Translations under genes and position numbers: made by a program
Part shown: in pieces, positions 10,509 to 19,700 of the stretch
How the letters are laid out: every line of letters starts with the position of its first letter
Position numbering within the stretch: position 1 is the stretch's first letter
Source: Takakia lepidozioides
Taxonomy: Eukaryota; Streptophyta; Takakiopsida; Takakiales; Takakiaceae
DNA length: 64,000 bases
Reading direction: 5' to 3'
NCBI GenBank assembly: GCA_030704615.1
Contig: CM060732.1
Location: 8,246,001-8,310,000, forward strand
The notes under the pieces: generated by a model
What the model saw: the letters and a program-made list of their open reading frames with translations, nothing else
What the model was told of the DNA's origin: nothing
The model's database searches: none

Positions 10509-11519
10509 TCACTCTTTTCGTGGGACCTTGATGGGGAGGGTGGGCTCTGTAGAACAACGGTTTTGAGCTAGCTGATCCGGCAGAAACTTCGGAATTGCCT
10601 CCCTGTTGCATTTTAATAAAGGGGATTACTTCCCTGCAGGTAATCTTTTCGGGTTTTCAGCCCAATTCTTAACTATGGGGGAGACCAACCTGCAGGTAAT
10701 TCCTTTGGACAGAATGTGGTTGGGGCCTATATGTACCTCTATTTGCTCCATTTTTGAACCTTCAGCGAATGGTGTGGTTTCGTGAGGTGGTTCCATTCTG
10801 AGGAATGGCTGGTGGACATAAGGAGGCACTGGCGGACCCTGTAGAGGCTTGCATGGGGCCTTGGAGGCCAAGTTTCATAAGCTCGTGGAGGGCGGTTTGA
10901 GGAGTGTCTACAGGATGCTCTCATGGTCATGCAACTGAGAGAAGAGAGGGGAAAAAAAAAAAGGTGTTGGGATGAGAGCGTGCTGGGGATAGGCATTGCT
11001 TTAGCTTCCCTTCCTCGCAGCTTTCCACCTTCTCTGTAGGCCGAGACCTTTCCGTAGGTGGAGGCAAGAGTCAGTCCGGGTTTGGGCTGGGGTGTCCTTG
11101 CAAGAGCGACAATGTGGAGTTATTTTTGGTCTAGGGGAGTTGTTGTTTTCACTCTTGTGTTTGGATCCCCTCCACACCTGCATGCTTGATTGTGCATCAT
11201 GCTAGTTTTGTGCGGACGTTTGATTTTATAGGTGGTTGACTCGGGCTTGATCGCCGATCCAACCCTAGAGCATGTTGTCGATGGTGAGGCTGGGTTGATG
11301 ACCGGTCAGACCATCTTTGTTTCTCATGTGGTGAGGTTGGAGGTGATGACCAGCCAACCATGGGAGTGCCTGCGGTGGATGCAGGTGCAGGTGCAGGTGC
11401 AGGCTATGTTAGGAACCTAGTATTCCAAACCATAAGCCGCATCAGGTTCTCTACCCGGATATCTTGTGGAGAGGGGTTTAGAGACAGGTTCATGACCGGT
11501 TGAGTAACAGTTTGTCAAC

Positions 11520-12750
11520 ATGGAGGTGCCACTAGTTGCTTGGGAAAGTGCCGGTACGAGCACTAGCGATACTAGCGGGTATACAAGACGAGGTGTGAGG
11601 TTTAGGCCACCTTCACCTCCTGTGTCTTCTACGGAAGGTTCTGATTCGGATTATGAATCGGGAGGACTTACACCGGCGGTGCAAGTTGTTTCATTGCCAT
11701 TGTTGTGGGACACAATGGAGGAGATGTATGGAGCCACCAAGGGGCCACGAAGGTACTCTGGGGCGGTGGGCACCATTGAGTTGGATGATTTCATTCAAGA
11801 GTTTGATAGTTGGTGTGACTTGCAGCAAATGCGCAATCCACAACTGTTTACGCCTTTCATGGCATGGAAGGGGCTGTTTCAGCACCTTGAGGGACCGCCC
11901 ATGGATGATTACCATGAGTTTAGGCGGGGGCACGATGTTCAGATCAAGGAGTGGAGGATATACTGGTCACCCGACTACGTCTCCATCACTAGAGGTACTA
12001 GAGGCACAAGGGCAGCAACCACACTGGCGGCTGCACCAGCAGCAGCAGCTACAACCGCAGCTTCTACGAGCAGTAGTGGGACTAGTGGTACAGTAACTAC
12101 AACGTCTACCCAAGCTACTGCTGCACCAGTGGCCGTGCCTGCCTTCAACCCTGTTGTGGAGTTCTTCGAAGAATTGAGAAGGAACTACCAAGGGGTGAGG
12201 ACAGAGAAGTTGAGAAGCTTGCAAGAGTTCCAAAGGAAGCCTACTGAGAGCTTGAGGGAGGCTTTTACTCGCATGAGGCACTTGATTAATGTAACCCAAG
12301 GGGTTACGGAAGCTTAGGCAGTCCAATTCTGGTACGGGATATTGGACAAGGAGCTGAGGAGAAGGGTGCATGATGCAACTCTCCTACAAACGGCCCAACC
12401 CACCTTAGCAAATGTGTTTTTGCTGGCAGAGCAGATAGAGCTCAACATGGTGGAGGAACGAGTGGTCATGGTGGGATTTGCTAAGGAGGCACCATGGGGT
12501 AGTGGTGCTCCTAGCCAGCCACTACCTCAACGTGCTCAAGGCAACAAGGGGGCTCAGGTGAAGCCCAGGGAAGGGCAGAGATGACCTCAGATGCAAGGGT
12601 CTCTCCCTTCATTTGTTGGCCAACAACGGGCGGATGTGGTGTGATGGACATGTGGAGGACCCCATGTCAAGAAGGATTGCCCAGAGGGAGGCAATGGTTT
12701 GGCACCGGCACTAGTGGTGGCTAGTGGCAGCCTAGTGGTGGACTAGTGGC
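11520..12750 (+). pseudogene. Retrotransposon gag relic
   Basis: The ATG at 11520 opens a 265-codon frame ending at TAG (12315-12317). The same frame then continues as AVQFWYGILDKELRRRVHDA to 12584. The retrotransposon-gag region is recognisable: LDDFIQEFDSWC near residues 80-95, then FEELRRNYQGVRTEKLRSLQ and ESLREAFTRMRHLI near the stop. An Ala/Thr-rich spacer lies at residues ~155-200. A CCHC zinc knuckle follows near 12645-12685 (xWTCGGPHVKKDC), but its first Cys codon is TGA. So gag has at least two disabling stops (the first a likely CAG to TAG), plus a frame change before the knuckle. Gag packages element RNA. Without pol this copy could only move in trans, and not with these stops. Confidence 0.75.
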
Positions 12751-12820
12751 TGCACTAGTGGTGACTAGTGGTTGTCTAGTGGCAGCCTAATGGTGCACTA
12801 GTGGTGGACTAGTGTTTGGT
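12705..12820. repeat. ctagtgg minisatellite inside element B
   Basis: Degenerate tandem copies of ctagtgg with gcactagtggtg variants. It is the reverse complement of the minisatellite at 3948-4092, with several units in the same order. It starts directly after the gag zinc-knuckle coding region. Confidence 0.85.
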
Positions 12821-12886
12821 ATGCACATGTGTTGTGTGGTTTTGGACAGCGATGTAGTTGTGTAACGATATGTATGCGCACGACAG

Positions 12887-12914
12887 CTGTCAAGTTATTT
12901 TACCACTAGTATGA
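12887..12914 (+). repeat. 28-bp direct repeat, right copy, beside element B
   Basis: Identical to 8952-8979. It begins one base after the gcgcacgaca terminus of element B and is followed directly by DYW coding sequence. Confidence 0.85.
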
Positions 12915-13010
12915 TGTTTGTATTGCATGATGTGGAGGAGGAGGAAAAGGAATTTTTTGTTTGCCACCACAGTGAGAAGCTGGCCATTGGTTTTGTGTCT
13001 GGAGACGAAG
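12915..13010 (+). pseudogene. DYW-domain fragment (PPR gene piece)
   Basis: The sequence reads FVLHDVEEEEKEFFVCHHSE followed by KLAIGF, the first part of a DYW deaminase with its HSE signature intact. Coding resemblance stops near 13005. The upstream part expected in a DYW gene (E+ and ...EAGY) is not to the left, where element B lies. It is on the minus strand at 4376-4584. This looks like the other half of that gene. Confidence 0.7.
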
Positions 13011-13044
13011 GTAGTGGATCTGCCAACATCCAGTCCAACAAGTG

Positions 13045-13260
13045 AAGTCCTGGCAGAACAGGAAGAGGAGATTTCAAGTACCTGGATATTAGGCAAGAGG
13101 AACTGACCCTGCTAAGATGAAGTTGACTTGGAAGTTGACTTGGAAGTTGACTTGGAAGCTGACGTGTCCAAGGCCATGTTGGAAGAGTGCAGAATGTCCG
13201 AACAACAGTTAGGCATAAAACCCTGAACTCATTTCCGGTTTGTGACATGGATGAGTGAAG
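13045..13260 (+). mobile_element. Degraded LINE fragment
   Basis: Aligns by eye to 31330-31530 of the LINE at 30985-32034: aagtcctggcagaa, then ctgaccctgct, tgtccaaggccatg and tttgtgacatgg in the same order. It contains a short local triplication of gaagttgacttg (13121-13160). It is decayed far beyond the other copies and sits between two PPR pieces. Confidence 0.65.
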
Positions 13261-13261
13261 G

Positions 13262-15110
13262 GCAGCCTTGCGCGTGCAAACCTGGGAGCCCTGGAAAAGG
13301 GGAAAGAGGTCCATGATGAGATCGTCAAAGCTGGAATTGTACTAGATGTCATTCTGAACACTGCCCATGGTGGACATGTATGCCAAATGTGGGTGCATTA
13401 AGGATGCAAAGGCAGTTTTCAACAATATGCAGGCTGAACAAGATGTGGTGTCGTGGAGCGCGATGCTTGCAGGGTATGCACAGCAGGGAGGCTTTGGAGA
13501 CCTATGAGCAAATGATGGGGGAAGGGGTGAAGCCCAACCATATCACGTTCCTTTGCGTTTGCAATGCGTGTGCAAGCCTGGGAGCCCTGGAAAAGGGCAA
13601 GAGGTCCATGATGACATCGTCAAAGCTGGAATTCTACCAGATGTCGTTCTGAACACTGCCCTGGTGGACATGTATGCCAAATGTGGGTGCATTAAGGATG
13701 CAAAGGCAGTTTTGAAAGTTCAACAATATGCAGGCTGAACGAGATGTGGTGTCATGGAGCGTGATGCTTGCAGGGTATGCACAGCAGGGACATGGGGTGG
13801 AGGCTTTGGAGACCTATGACAAATGATGGGGGAAGGGGTGAAGCCAACCACATCACGTTTGTGTGTGTTTGCAATGCATGCGCAAGCCTGGCAGCTCTGG
13901 AAAATGGCAAAGAGGCCCATGGCGACATTGTCAGGGCTGGAATTGTACCCGATGTCATTCTGAACAATGCCCTCATGGACATGTATGCCAAATGTGGGAG
14001 CATTGAGGATGCGAAGGCAGTGTTCAACAATATGGCTGAATGAAATGTGGTGTCGTGGACCGCGATGCTTGTAGGGTATGCACAGCAGGAGCGCGGGACG
14101 GAGGCTTTGGAGACCTATGAGCAAATGATGGTGGAAGGGGTGAAGCCCGACCACATCACATCTGTGCGTTTGCAAGCCTGGCAGCCCTGGAAAAGGGCAA
14201 AGAGGTGCAAGGTGACATCGTCAAAGCTGGAATTGTACCAGATGTCATTGTGAACACTACCATGGTGGACATGTATGCCAAATGTGGGTGCATTAAGGAT
14301 GCAAAGGGAGTTTTCAACACTATGGCTGAACGAGATGTGGTGTCATTGAAGACGATGCTTGCAGGGTATCCACAGCAGGGACGTGGTATGGGGGCTTTGG
14401 AGACCTTGATCAGATGATGGGGCAAGGGGTGAAGCCCAACCACATCACGTTTCTATGCATTAGCAATGCATGTGCAAGCCTGGCAGCTCTGGAAAAGGGC
14501 AAAGAGGTCCATGGCGACATGGTCAGAGCTGCAGTTGTACCAAATGTCATTATGAACAATACCCTCGTGGACATGTATGAAGGGAGTGTTTGACAATATG
14601 GCTGAATGAGATGTGGTGTCGTGGAGTGCGATGATTGCAGGATATGCACAGCAAGGGCACGGGATGGAGGCTTTGGAGACCTATGAGCAAATGATGTGCG
14701 AAGGGGCCCAACTACATGACGTTTGTTTGCATTTGCAATGCGTGTGCAAGCCTGGCAGCCCTGGAAAAGTGCAAAGAGGTCCATGGTGACATTATCAAAT
14801 CTGGAATTGTACCCGATGTCATTGTGAACACTGCCCTGGTGGACATGTATGTCAAATGTGGGTGCATCGAGGATGCAAATGGAGTGTTTGACAGTATTGC
14901 TGAACGTGATGTGGTGCGTGCATTGAGGCTGGACTTGAGGGGGATGTCCCTGTGGGGACTGCCCTTGTCAGCATGTATTGCAGGTGTGAGAGTTTGATGG
15001 ATGCCACCCAAGTATTTGACGTGCAATGCCCAAGCGAGATGGGCTCTCGTGGACTGCTATGATTGCAGGATCTGCTCAGCATGGTCATGGTCTTTTTAAC
15101 TCTGTCAGCG
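13262..15110 (+). pseudogene. Block of tandem PPR triplet pseudogene fragments
   Basis: Five to six successive PLS triplets lie on the plus strand, each about 280-340 bp and very alike. The pattern is KPNHITF, CNACASLAALEKGKEVHGDI, VKAGIVPDVILNTALVDMYA, KCGCI-DAKAVFNNM, AERDVVSW-AML, GYAQQG-GMEALETYEQMM. Units start near 13262, 13530, 13840, 14140, 14440 and 14700. Frames change between almost all of them, and TGA replaces the Arg codon after MAE at 14041. One unit (14560-14590) has lost the YAKCGC segment. Repeated triplets of near-identical sequence suggest expansion by unequal exchange before decay. No start codon or transit peptide is seen. Confidence 0.85.
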
Positions 15111-15111
15111 C

Positions 15112-16095
15112 ATGCAAAGAGAAGGCATGAAGGCAGATATTGTCTCTTTTATTATTGTCCTCAATGCTTGTGCTGGCCCGGAGGCTTTAGAACGGGGCAA
15201 ACAGCTCCTTACCAGCATCATCAAAGCTGAATTTGAGTCAGATGTTGGACTCGGGAATGCCCTTGTCAGTATGTATTGCAAGTGCAGGAGTGTGATGGAT
15301 GCACTCAATGTGTTTGTCAGAATGCCTAAGCGAGATGTGGTCTCATGGACTGCGATGATTGGAGGATGTGCACATAGTGGTCATGGTGAGGAGGCTTTCA
15401 AACTCTTTCGACAAATGCAAAGAGAGGGTGTGAAGCATCCCTGTTAAACTAGTGTGAAGCCAAATGAGGTCACATTTATTGGTGTTCTCTCTGCATGCAG
15501 CCATTTGGGCCTTGTAGATGAAGGTGGTCATTATTTTCAATCCATGTGTCAAGAGCATGGCATTACACCAGCAGAAAAGCACTGCACCTGCATGGTTGAC
15601 CTCCTTGGCCATGCAGGGCGCTTGGATGAAGAAGATTTTATTGCCAACATGGCACTCAAACCAGGTGCTTCAGTGTGGGGGGCCTTGCTTGGTGCCCGCA
15701 GAATCTATGGAAATGTGGAGTTAGCAGAGTGTGCTGCAGAATGTATTTTCAAGGTGGAATCACAAGATGGATACATTTGCCATTGGAGATAGATCTCACC
15801 CACAAGCAGAGGAGATCTATGATGCGTTAGAGAGATTGACTTGGCAGATTAAGGAGGCGGGATATGTGCCTGAGACACGCTTTGTGTTGCGTGATGTGGA
15901 TCAGCAGATGAAGGAACAGGCTCTTTACCACCAAAGCGAAAAGCTGGCCATAGCTTTTGGGCTCATTAGCACACCCCCTAGGACCCCTATCCGCATCATT
16001 AAAAACCTATGTATATGTGGGGACTGCCACACTGGCACCAAGTTGATATCCAAAATTGTTGCACGAGAAATTATTGCAATGCTTGCAGGGGTATG
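15112..16095 (+). pseudogene. PPR-E-DYW pseudogene, C-terminal part
   Basis: A longer-lived frame runs from a PPR (VSFIIVLNACAGPEALERGK, YCKCRSVMDALNVFVRMPKR) through SWTAMIGGCAHSGHG. It is broken by TAA near 15447, then continues KPNEVTFIGVLSACSHLGLV, CMVDLLGHAGRLDE (E region), MDTFAIGDRSHPQAEEIYDA and a DYW core up to CGDCHTGTKLISKIVAREII. It then joins a PPR repeat abruptly at about 16080, losing the terminal GDYW. The deaminase signature reads HQSEKLAI, so the His of HSE is displaced by Gln. The sequence differs from its neighbours (LLGHAGRLDE against LLGCAGQLDE), so it comes from a second PPR lineage. Confidence 0.85.
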
Positions 16096-16149
16096 CACAG
16101 CAGGGGCGCGAGATTGAGGCTTTGGAGCTCTATTCCAAAGTTTATTGAG

Positions 16150-16365
16150 CCTGTCACAGGCTGTCATTGTCAGCTGCTAGCAGCAAGGCAAGGATGTATG
16201 CATGATTTGTGCAGAGGCATGGATAGTTGAAGGAGCAGGGATAGAATGTGGGTCCAGATTCATCCAAGGGGACCGGACTTCAAGCTCCAGATTACCTATG
16301 ATTCCCTGTGGATCAATAGCTACAAGAAACCTGCATGGGTAGATGGTCAACTAAAGGCACATTTG
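16150..16365 (+). pseudogene. OSB-type PDF-motif exon fragment, copy 1
   Basis: Plus-strand reading gives RGPDFKLQITYDSLWINSYK then KPAWVDGQL, the second half of the PDF motif of OSB-type organellar ssDNA-binding proteins. It is preceded by intron-like sequence (gctgtcattgtcagctgcta...) with an AG acceptor just before the coding part. The frame then runs into PPR sequence. Confidence 0.55.
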
Positions 16366-16369
16366 TTTG

Positions 16370-16800
16370 CATTTGCAGTGCGTGTGCAAGCCTGGCAGCC
16401 CTGGAAAAGGGGAAAGAGGCCCATGGTGACATCGTCAAATCTGGAATTGTACCAGATGTCATTCTGAACATTGCCCAACGCGATGCTTGCAGGGTATGCA
16501 CAGCAGAGGCGCGAGATGGAGGCTTTGGAGACCTATGAGCAAATGATGTGCAAAGGCCGACCACATCACGTTTGTGTGTTTTGCAGTGCGTGTGCAAGCC
16601 TAGCAGCTCTGGAATAGGGCAAAGAGGTCCATGGTTGCATCGTCAAAGCTGGAATTGTACCAGATGTCATCCTGAACACTGCCCTGGTGGACATGTATGC
16701 CAAATGTGGGTGCATTAAGGATGCGAATGGAGTTAATTTCAGCATTATGGCTGAACGAGATGTGGCGTCGTGGAACGCGTTGCTTGCAGGGGTATGCACA
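16370..16800 (+). pseudogene. PPR triplet fragments
   Basis: One triplet start (CSACASLAALEKGKEAHGDI, VKSGIVPDVILN) is deleted into the end of another (DACRVCTA frame, LETYEQMM). A further triplet follows at 16560-16800 (LVDMYAKCGCIKDAN, AERDVASWNALLAG). Stops and frame changes occur throughout. Confidence 0.75.
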
Positions 16801-16856
16801 GCAGGGGCGCGGGATGGAGGCTTTGGAGCTCTATTCCAGAGTTTATTGAGCCTGTC

Positions 16857-17065
16857 ACGGGCTGTCATTGTCAGCTGCTAGCAGCAAGGCAATGATGTAT
16901 GCATGATTTGTGCAGAGGCATGGATAGTTGAAGGAGCAGGGATAGAATGTGGGTCCAGATTCATCCAAGGGGACCGGACTTCAAGCTCCAGATTACCTAT
17001 GATTCCCTGTGGATCAATAGCTACAAGAAACCTGCATGGGTAGATGGTCAACTAAAGGCACGTTT
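16857..17065 (+). pseudogene. OSB-type PDF-motif exon fragment, copy 2
   Basis: Near-identical to 16150-16365, with the same PDFKLQITYDSLWINSYKKP coding block. It belongs to the second unit of the 707-bp tandem duplication. Confidence 0.55.
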
Positions 17066-17490
17066 GTTTGCATTTGCAGTGCGTGTGCAAGCCTGGCAGC
17101 CCTGGAGAAGAGGAAAGAGGCCCATGGTGACATCGTCAAATACCAGATGTCATTCTGAACATTGCCCAACGCGATGCTTGCAGGGTATGCACAACAGGGG
17201 CGCGGGATGGAGGCTTTGGAGACCTATGAACAAATGATGGGGGAAAAGGTGAAGTGCAACCACATCACGTTTGTGTGCATTGGCAATGCTTGTGCAAGCC
17301 TAACAACCGTGGAAAAGGGAAAAGTGTGGGTCCAGATTCAGCATCTGCGGCACAATTCATAAAATCAGGCACTGCTAATGAAGGCATCTTCTTCAAAACA
17401 TTTCACCCTGTTTTCCCCCCTTATCGAAATCGTCCTTAAATTTTCATGTTGATTTCTGCAAGTTACTGGTTGAGTGAACCTTTGATAGTT
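17066..17490 (+). pseudogene. PPR fragments followed by a further OSB-family piece
   Basis: 17066-17320 repeats the PPR pattern (LAGYAQQGRGMEALETYEQM, then KCNHITFVCIGNACASL) and stops within EKGK. 17320-17490 matches another part of the OSB family (a KSGTANEGIFFKTFHPVFP-like reading). In the copies at 7330-7440 and 46440-46520 the matching sequence lies on the minus strand. Confidence 0.6.
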
Positions 17491-18165
17491 GCCAATGCCT
17501 GGCAGCTCTGGAGAAGGGCAAAGAGGTCCATGGCGACATTGTCAGAGCTGCAATTGTACCACATGTCATTCTGAACAATACCCTCGTGGACATGTATGAA
17601 GGGAACAGTATGGCTGAACGAGATGTGGTGTCGTGGAATTTGATGTTTGTAGGGTCTGCACAGCAGGGGCACTGGATGGAGGTTTTGGCACCAGATGTTG
17701 TGCTTGGCACACTATGTAAACCCAGTAAGACCAGGGAGTAGTTGAGCAGCTCAGTCTCAACCCTTTCCTAGTTCCAACAAACTCTGATGTGGATTCACGC
17801 CAAGAAAGGTCTGGAAGCTGGAAAGCAGGTGCACACTCACAAGCATCGCAGGGTATGCACAGCAAGGACGTGGGATGGTGGATTTGGAGACCTATGATCA
17901 AATTATGGGGGAAGGGGTGAAGCCCAACCACATCATGTTTTTGTGCGATTGCAATGCTTGTGCAAGCCTGGCAGCCCTGGAAAAGGTCAAAAGAGGTCTA
18001 TGGTGACATTGTCAAAGCTGGAATTGTACCAGATGTCATTCTGAACTCTGCCCTGGTGGACATGTATGCCCAATGTGGGTGCATTGAGGATGCAAAGCAA
18101 GGAACTTATGTGTACTCTGTTTATGTACTGAGTGGCAAGGAGGCTTTGGAGATTGTGAATGGGTG
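17490..18165 (+). pseudogene. PPR triplet fragments, right end of the cluster
   Basis: Pieces of three triplets: LAALEKGKEVHGDIVRAAIV (17495-17580), a segment with GLEAGKQVHTHKHRRVCTAR near 17810, and a better one at 17930-18110 (CNACASLAALEKVK, KAGIVPDVILNSALVDMYAQ, CGCIEDAK). Deletions have removed the VSWNAM parts. PPR similarity ends near 18165. Confidence 0.7.
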
Positions 18166-18671
18166 ATGCCTGGTAGGTGAACCTCATGTGTATTCTGATG
18201 CCTGTGCCAGTCTTTGAGCACTGAAAAAGTGCAGATGGATCTGTATGTATTTGTAAGCCTTTACGTTCTGATGTGAGGTTCTCTGGTTTTATGACAAGAA
18301 CAAAACAATTGTGAGCAGGAAGTGAAGGGCCAGCTCCTATTGGAATTCCTCAATCAACATAGCTGGGCCTGAATCAAACATCAATGGACTAGGCCTTTCG
18401 TCTTCACTAGGTGTTGTTGCTAAAAACATAACCGATTGTGAGAGGGTCCCTAATCGAATGATGCTTCCAGGTACAGGTGAAGCAGAGGAATATAACATAC
18501 TGTTACATCGCACTTTGCACCTAACTTCCCAACAAAGCGGTGTAACATCAACCTCGGTCTGAGAGAGAAAGCCACAGTTCTATAGATTAGCGTGATTAAT
18601 TTTAAAGTTGCACTCTTAGGGTTTAATAATTCTCCTAAAAAACCTACCGATATATACTTTCATCTGCCCCT
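18166..18671. other. No recognised gene
   Basis: Nothing identifiable. It separates the PPR cluster from the next reading frame. Confidence 0.5.
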
Positions 18672-18672
18672 G

Positions 18673-18675
<3 letters not shown>

Positions 18676-18710
<35 letters not shown>
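18676..18710 (+). repeat. (ct)n microsatellite
   Basis: About 17 uninterrupted tc units, 20 bp upstream of the ATG at 18731. Confidence 0.95.
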
Positions 18711-18711
<1 letters not shown>

Positions 18712-18730
18712 ACCATACATACAAACAACC

Positions 18731-19449
18731 ATGTCAACGTCGGAAATAGCCGACATAATAGACACTGTAATGGACCAACAAATTCAGGAAATAACCCACC
18801 AAGACATGACAAACGTGATATACGACAGTTTCACGTCCAATGACCATCATGCCCTAAAGGTGGGGAACACATGGAAGCGCCTGCCCTACAGTACAAACTT
18901 CCACAGCGCCTTGTGAAACGTCCGTGAAGTAATAACAGTCTTCGTAGGTATTGCAAAATTCCCCTACCTTGGCAAAACCGGGAATTACAGATTCGTGACT
19001 TTCGCCAAAGAACTCAAAGACGCAAAATTCACAATATTGATAGAAGACAGCCATTTCTTGTTCGACTACGCAAATACAATACAGAATGGTTCGATAATTG
19101 AAGGAGGAGAGGCGAGGACATGACGTGGATGGGTGGAAACAACATGAGCTTCACGAAAAAGCTCCTAAAAACTAACGCAAACAACAACTCTGGCTCGACG
19201 TCCAGTAACAACAAACGTCAAAAAACAAACAACGACGAGATGTACAATACAATAGAAGTCCCTAACGAAAATGGCCAAAAAATGGATGGAGAATCCGTAC
19301 GTTCAGGGGATCTCGTTGCAGTCAAGTGTAACATCCGATATTGGATGAATTTCCATCACAAGAAACACGGGCTTTCATTCCAATTAAAAGGGGTCAAACT
19401 GTTGGCCAAAGCACAAGGAGATAGAGTGACAACTGGAGCAAAAGCATAG
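18731..19449 (+). pseudogene. Decayed A-rich reading frame, possibly viral-type ssDNA-binding protein
   Basis: The ATG at 18731 opens 61 codons to TGA (18914-18916). The same frame continues for ~70 codons in a plausibly folded beta-rich stretch (FVGIAKFPYLGKTGNYRFVT) to TGA near 19120. An overlapping frame from 19120 to 19449 (109 codons) then carries an Asn/Ser-rich linker and a C-terminal block reading VRSGDLVAVKCNIRYWMNFH with LSFQLKGVKLL. That last pattern recalls ssDNA-binding or DNA-replication accessory proteins of large eukaryotic DNA viruses. I base this on pattern memory only, and it is weak. The base composition is A-rich with many AAC/ACG codons, unlike the PPR or genic neighbours. 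An endogenous viral relic is one reading. A decayed plant nucleic-acid-binding gene is the alternative. Confidence 0.3.
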
Positions 19450-19629
19450 CTTGGTAGAGCTTAAATTAGACACATCTAAACGTTCCATGTAAGGGCCACC
19501 ATATTTTCTCTCTCTCATGATCCTAGAGTATGGCCCATCCGTCCAGACGTCCTTCTCAGAAGTCGTCACTAGTAGTGCGGAGCAACGCGAAGCCCTAGTT
19601 TGTTATTTTCCTCATCAAATTCACCTACT

Positions 19630-19700
19630 GGGCATTTGGTCAGTGGTATGATTCTTGCTTAGGGTCCAATACGTCGCGAGTTCGATTCTCGCAATGCCCC
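19630..19700 (+). tRNA. tRNA-Pro-like gene, anticodon AGG
   Basis: The acceptor arm GGGCATT pairs fully with AATGCCC, and the T arm GCGAG-TTCGATT-CTCGC is perfect. The D arm resembles plant tRNA-Pro (TGGTCAGTGGTATGA) but is one base short. The anticodon loop reads TTAGGGT, giving AGG. The anticodon stem pairs poorly (CTTGC against CCAAT, with C-C at the loop-closing position). It could be a slightly decayed copy or a tRNA-derived repeat. Confidence 0.6.

Larger units (their letters stand above)
8987..12885 (+). mobile_element. Repeat element B: long copy of the A/B family, with gag
   Basis: Bounded on the left by ggaaatagctagc and on the right by gcgcacgaca, the same two termini as element A but in the opposite orientation. 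The interior holds non-coding sequence (9280-11519) with repeats such as ccgtgaccgttga (10256-10292) and an aaaat minisatellite (10477-10508). It then holds a gag-like gene (11520-12750) and the ctagtgg minisatellite. No protease, RT, integrase or second LTR is visible, and its two termini do not resemble each other. It is a non-autonomous gag-only retroelement or a heavily deleted LTR element. Exact ends are uncertain by a few bases. Confidence 0.6.
16079..17240 (+). repeat. ~707-bp tandem duplication (PPR + OSB piece), second copy partial
   Basis: The landmark cttgcaggggtatgcaca occurs at 16081 and 16788. The shared order after each is the end of a PPR triplet, gagctctattcca, an OSB-family block, and a new PPR triplet start (VRVQAWQPWKRGKRPMVTSS in the visible frame). 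The second copy ends near 17240. The two copies differ by small indels, such as a missing segment near 17140. Confidence 0.8.

Noticed and set aside
9548-10611. Minus-strand frames of 132 and 214 codons inside element B
   Set aside because: Composition is Pro/His/Ser-rich and repetitive, arising from gt-rich repeats on the plus strand. There is no recognisable domain, and the frames lie antisense to the element.
8240-19598. A giant 11-kb DNA transposon bounded by the 45-bp inverted pair
   Set aside because: No target duplication flanks the two arms and the content is a patchwork of PPR relics. It is kept only as an observation.
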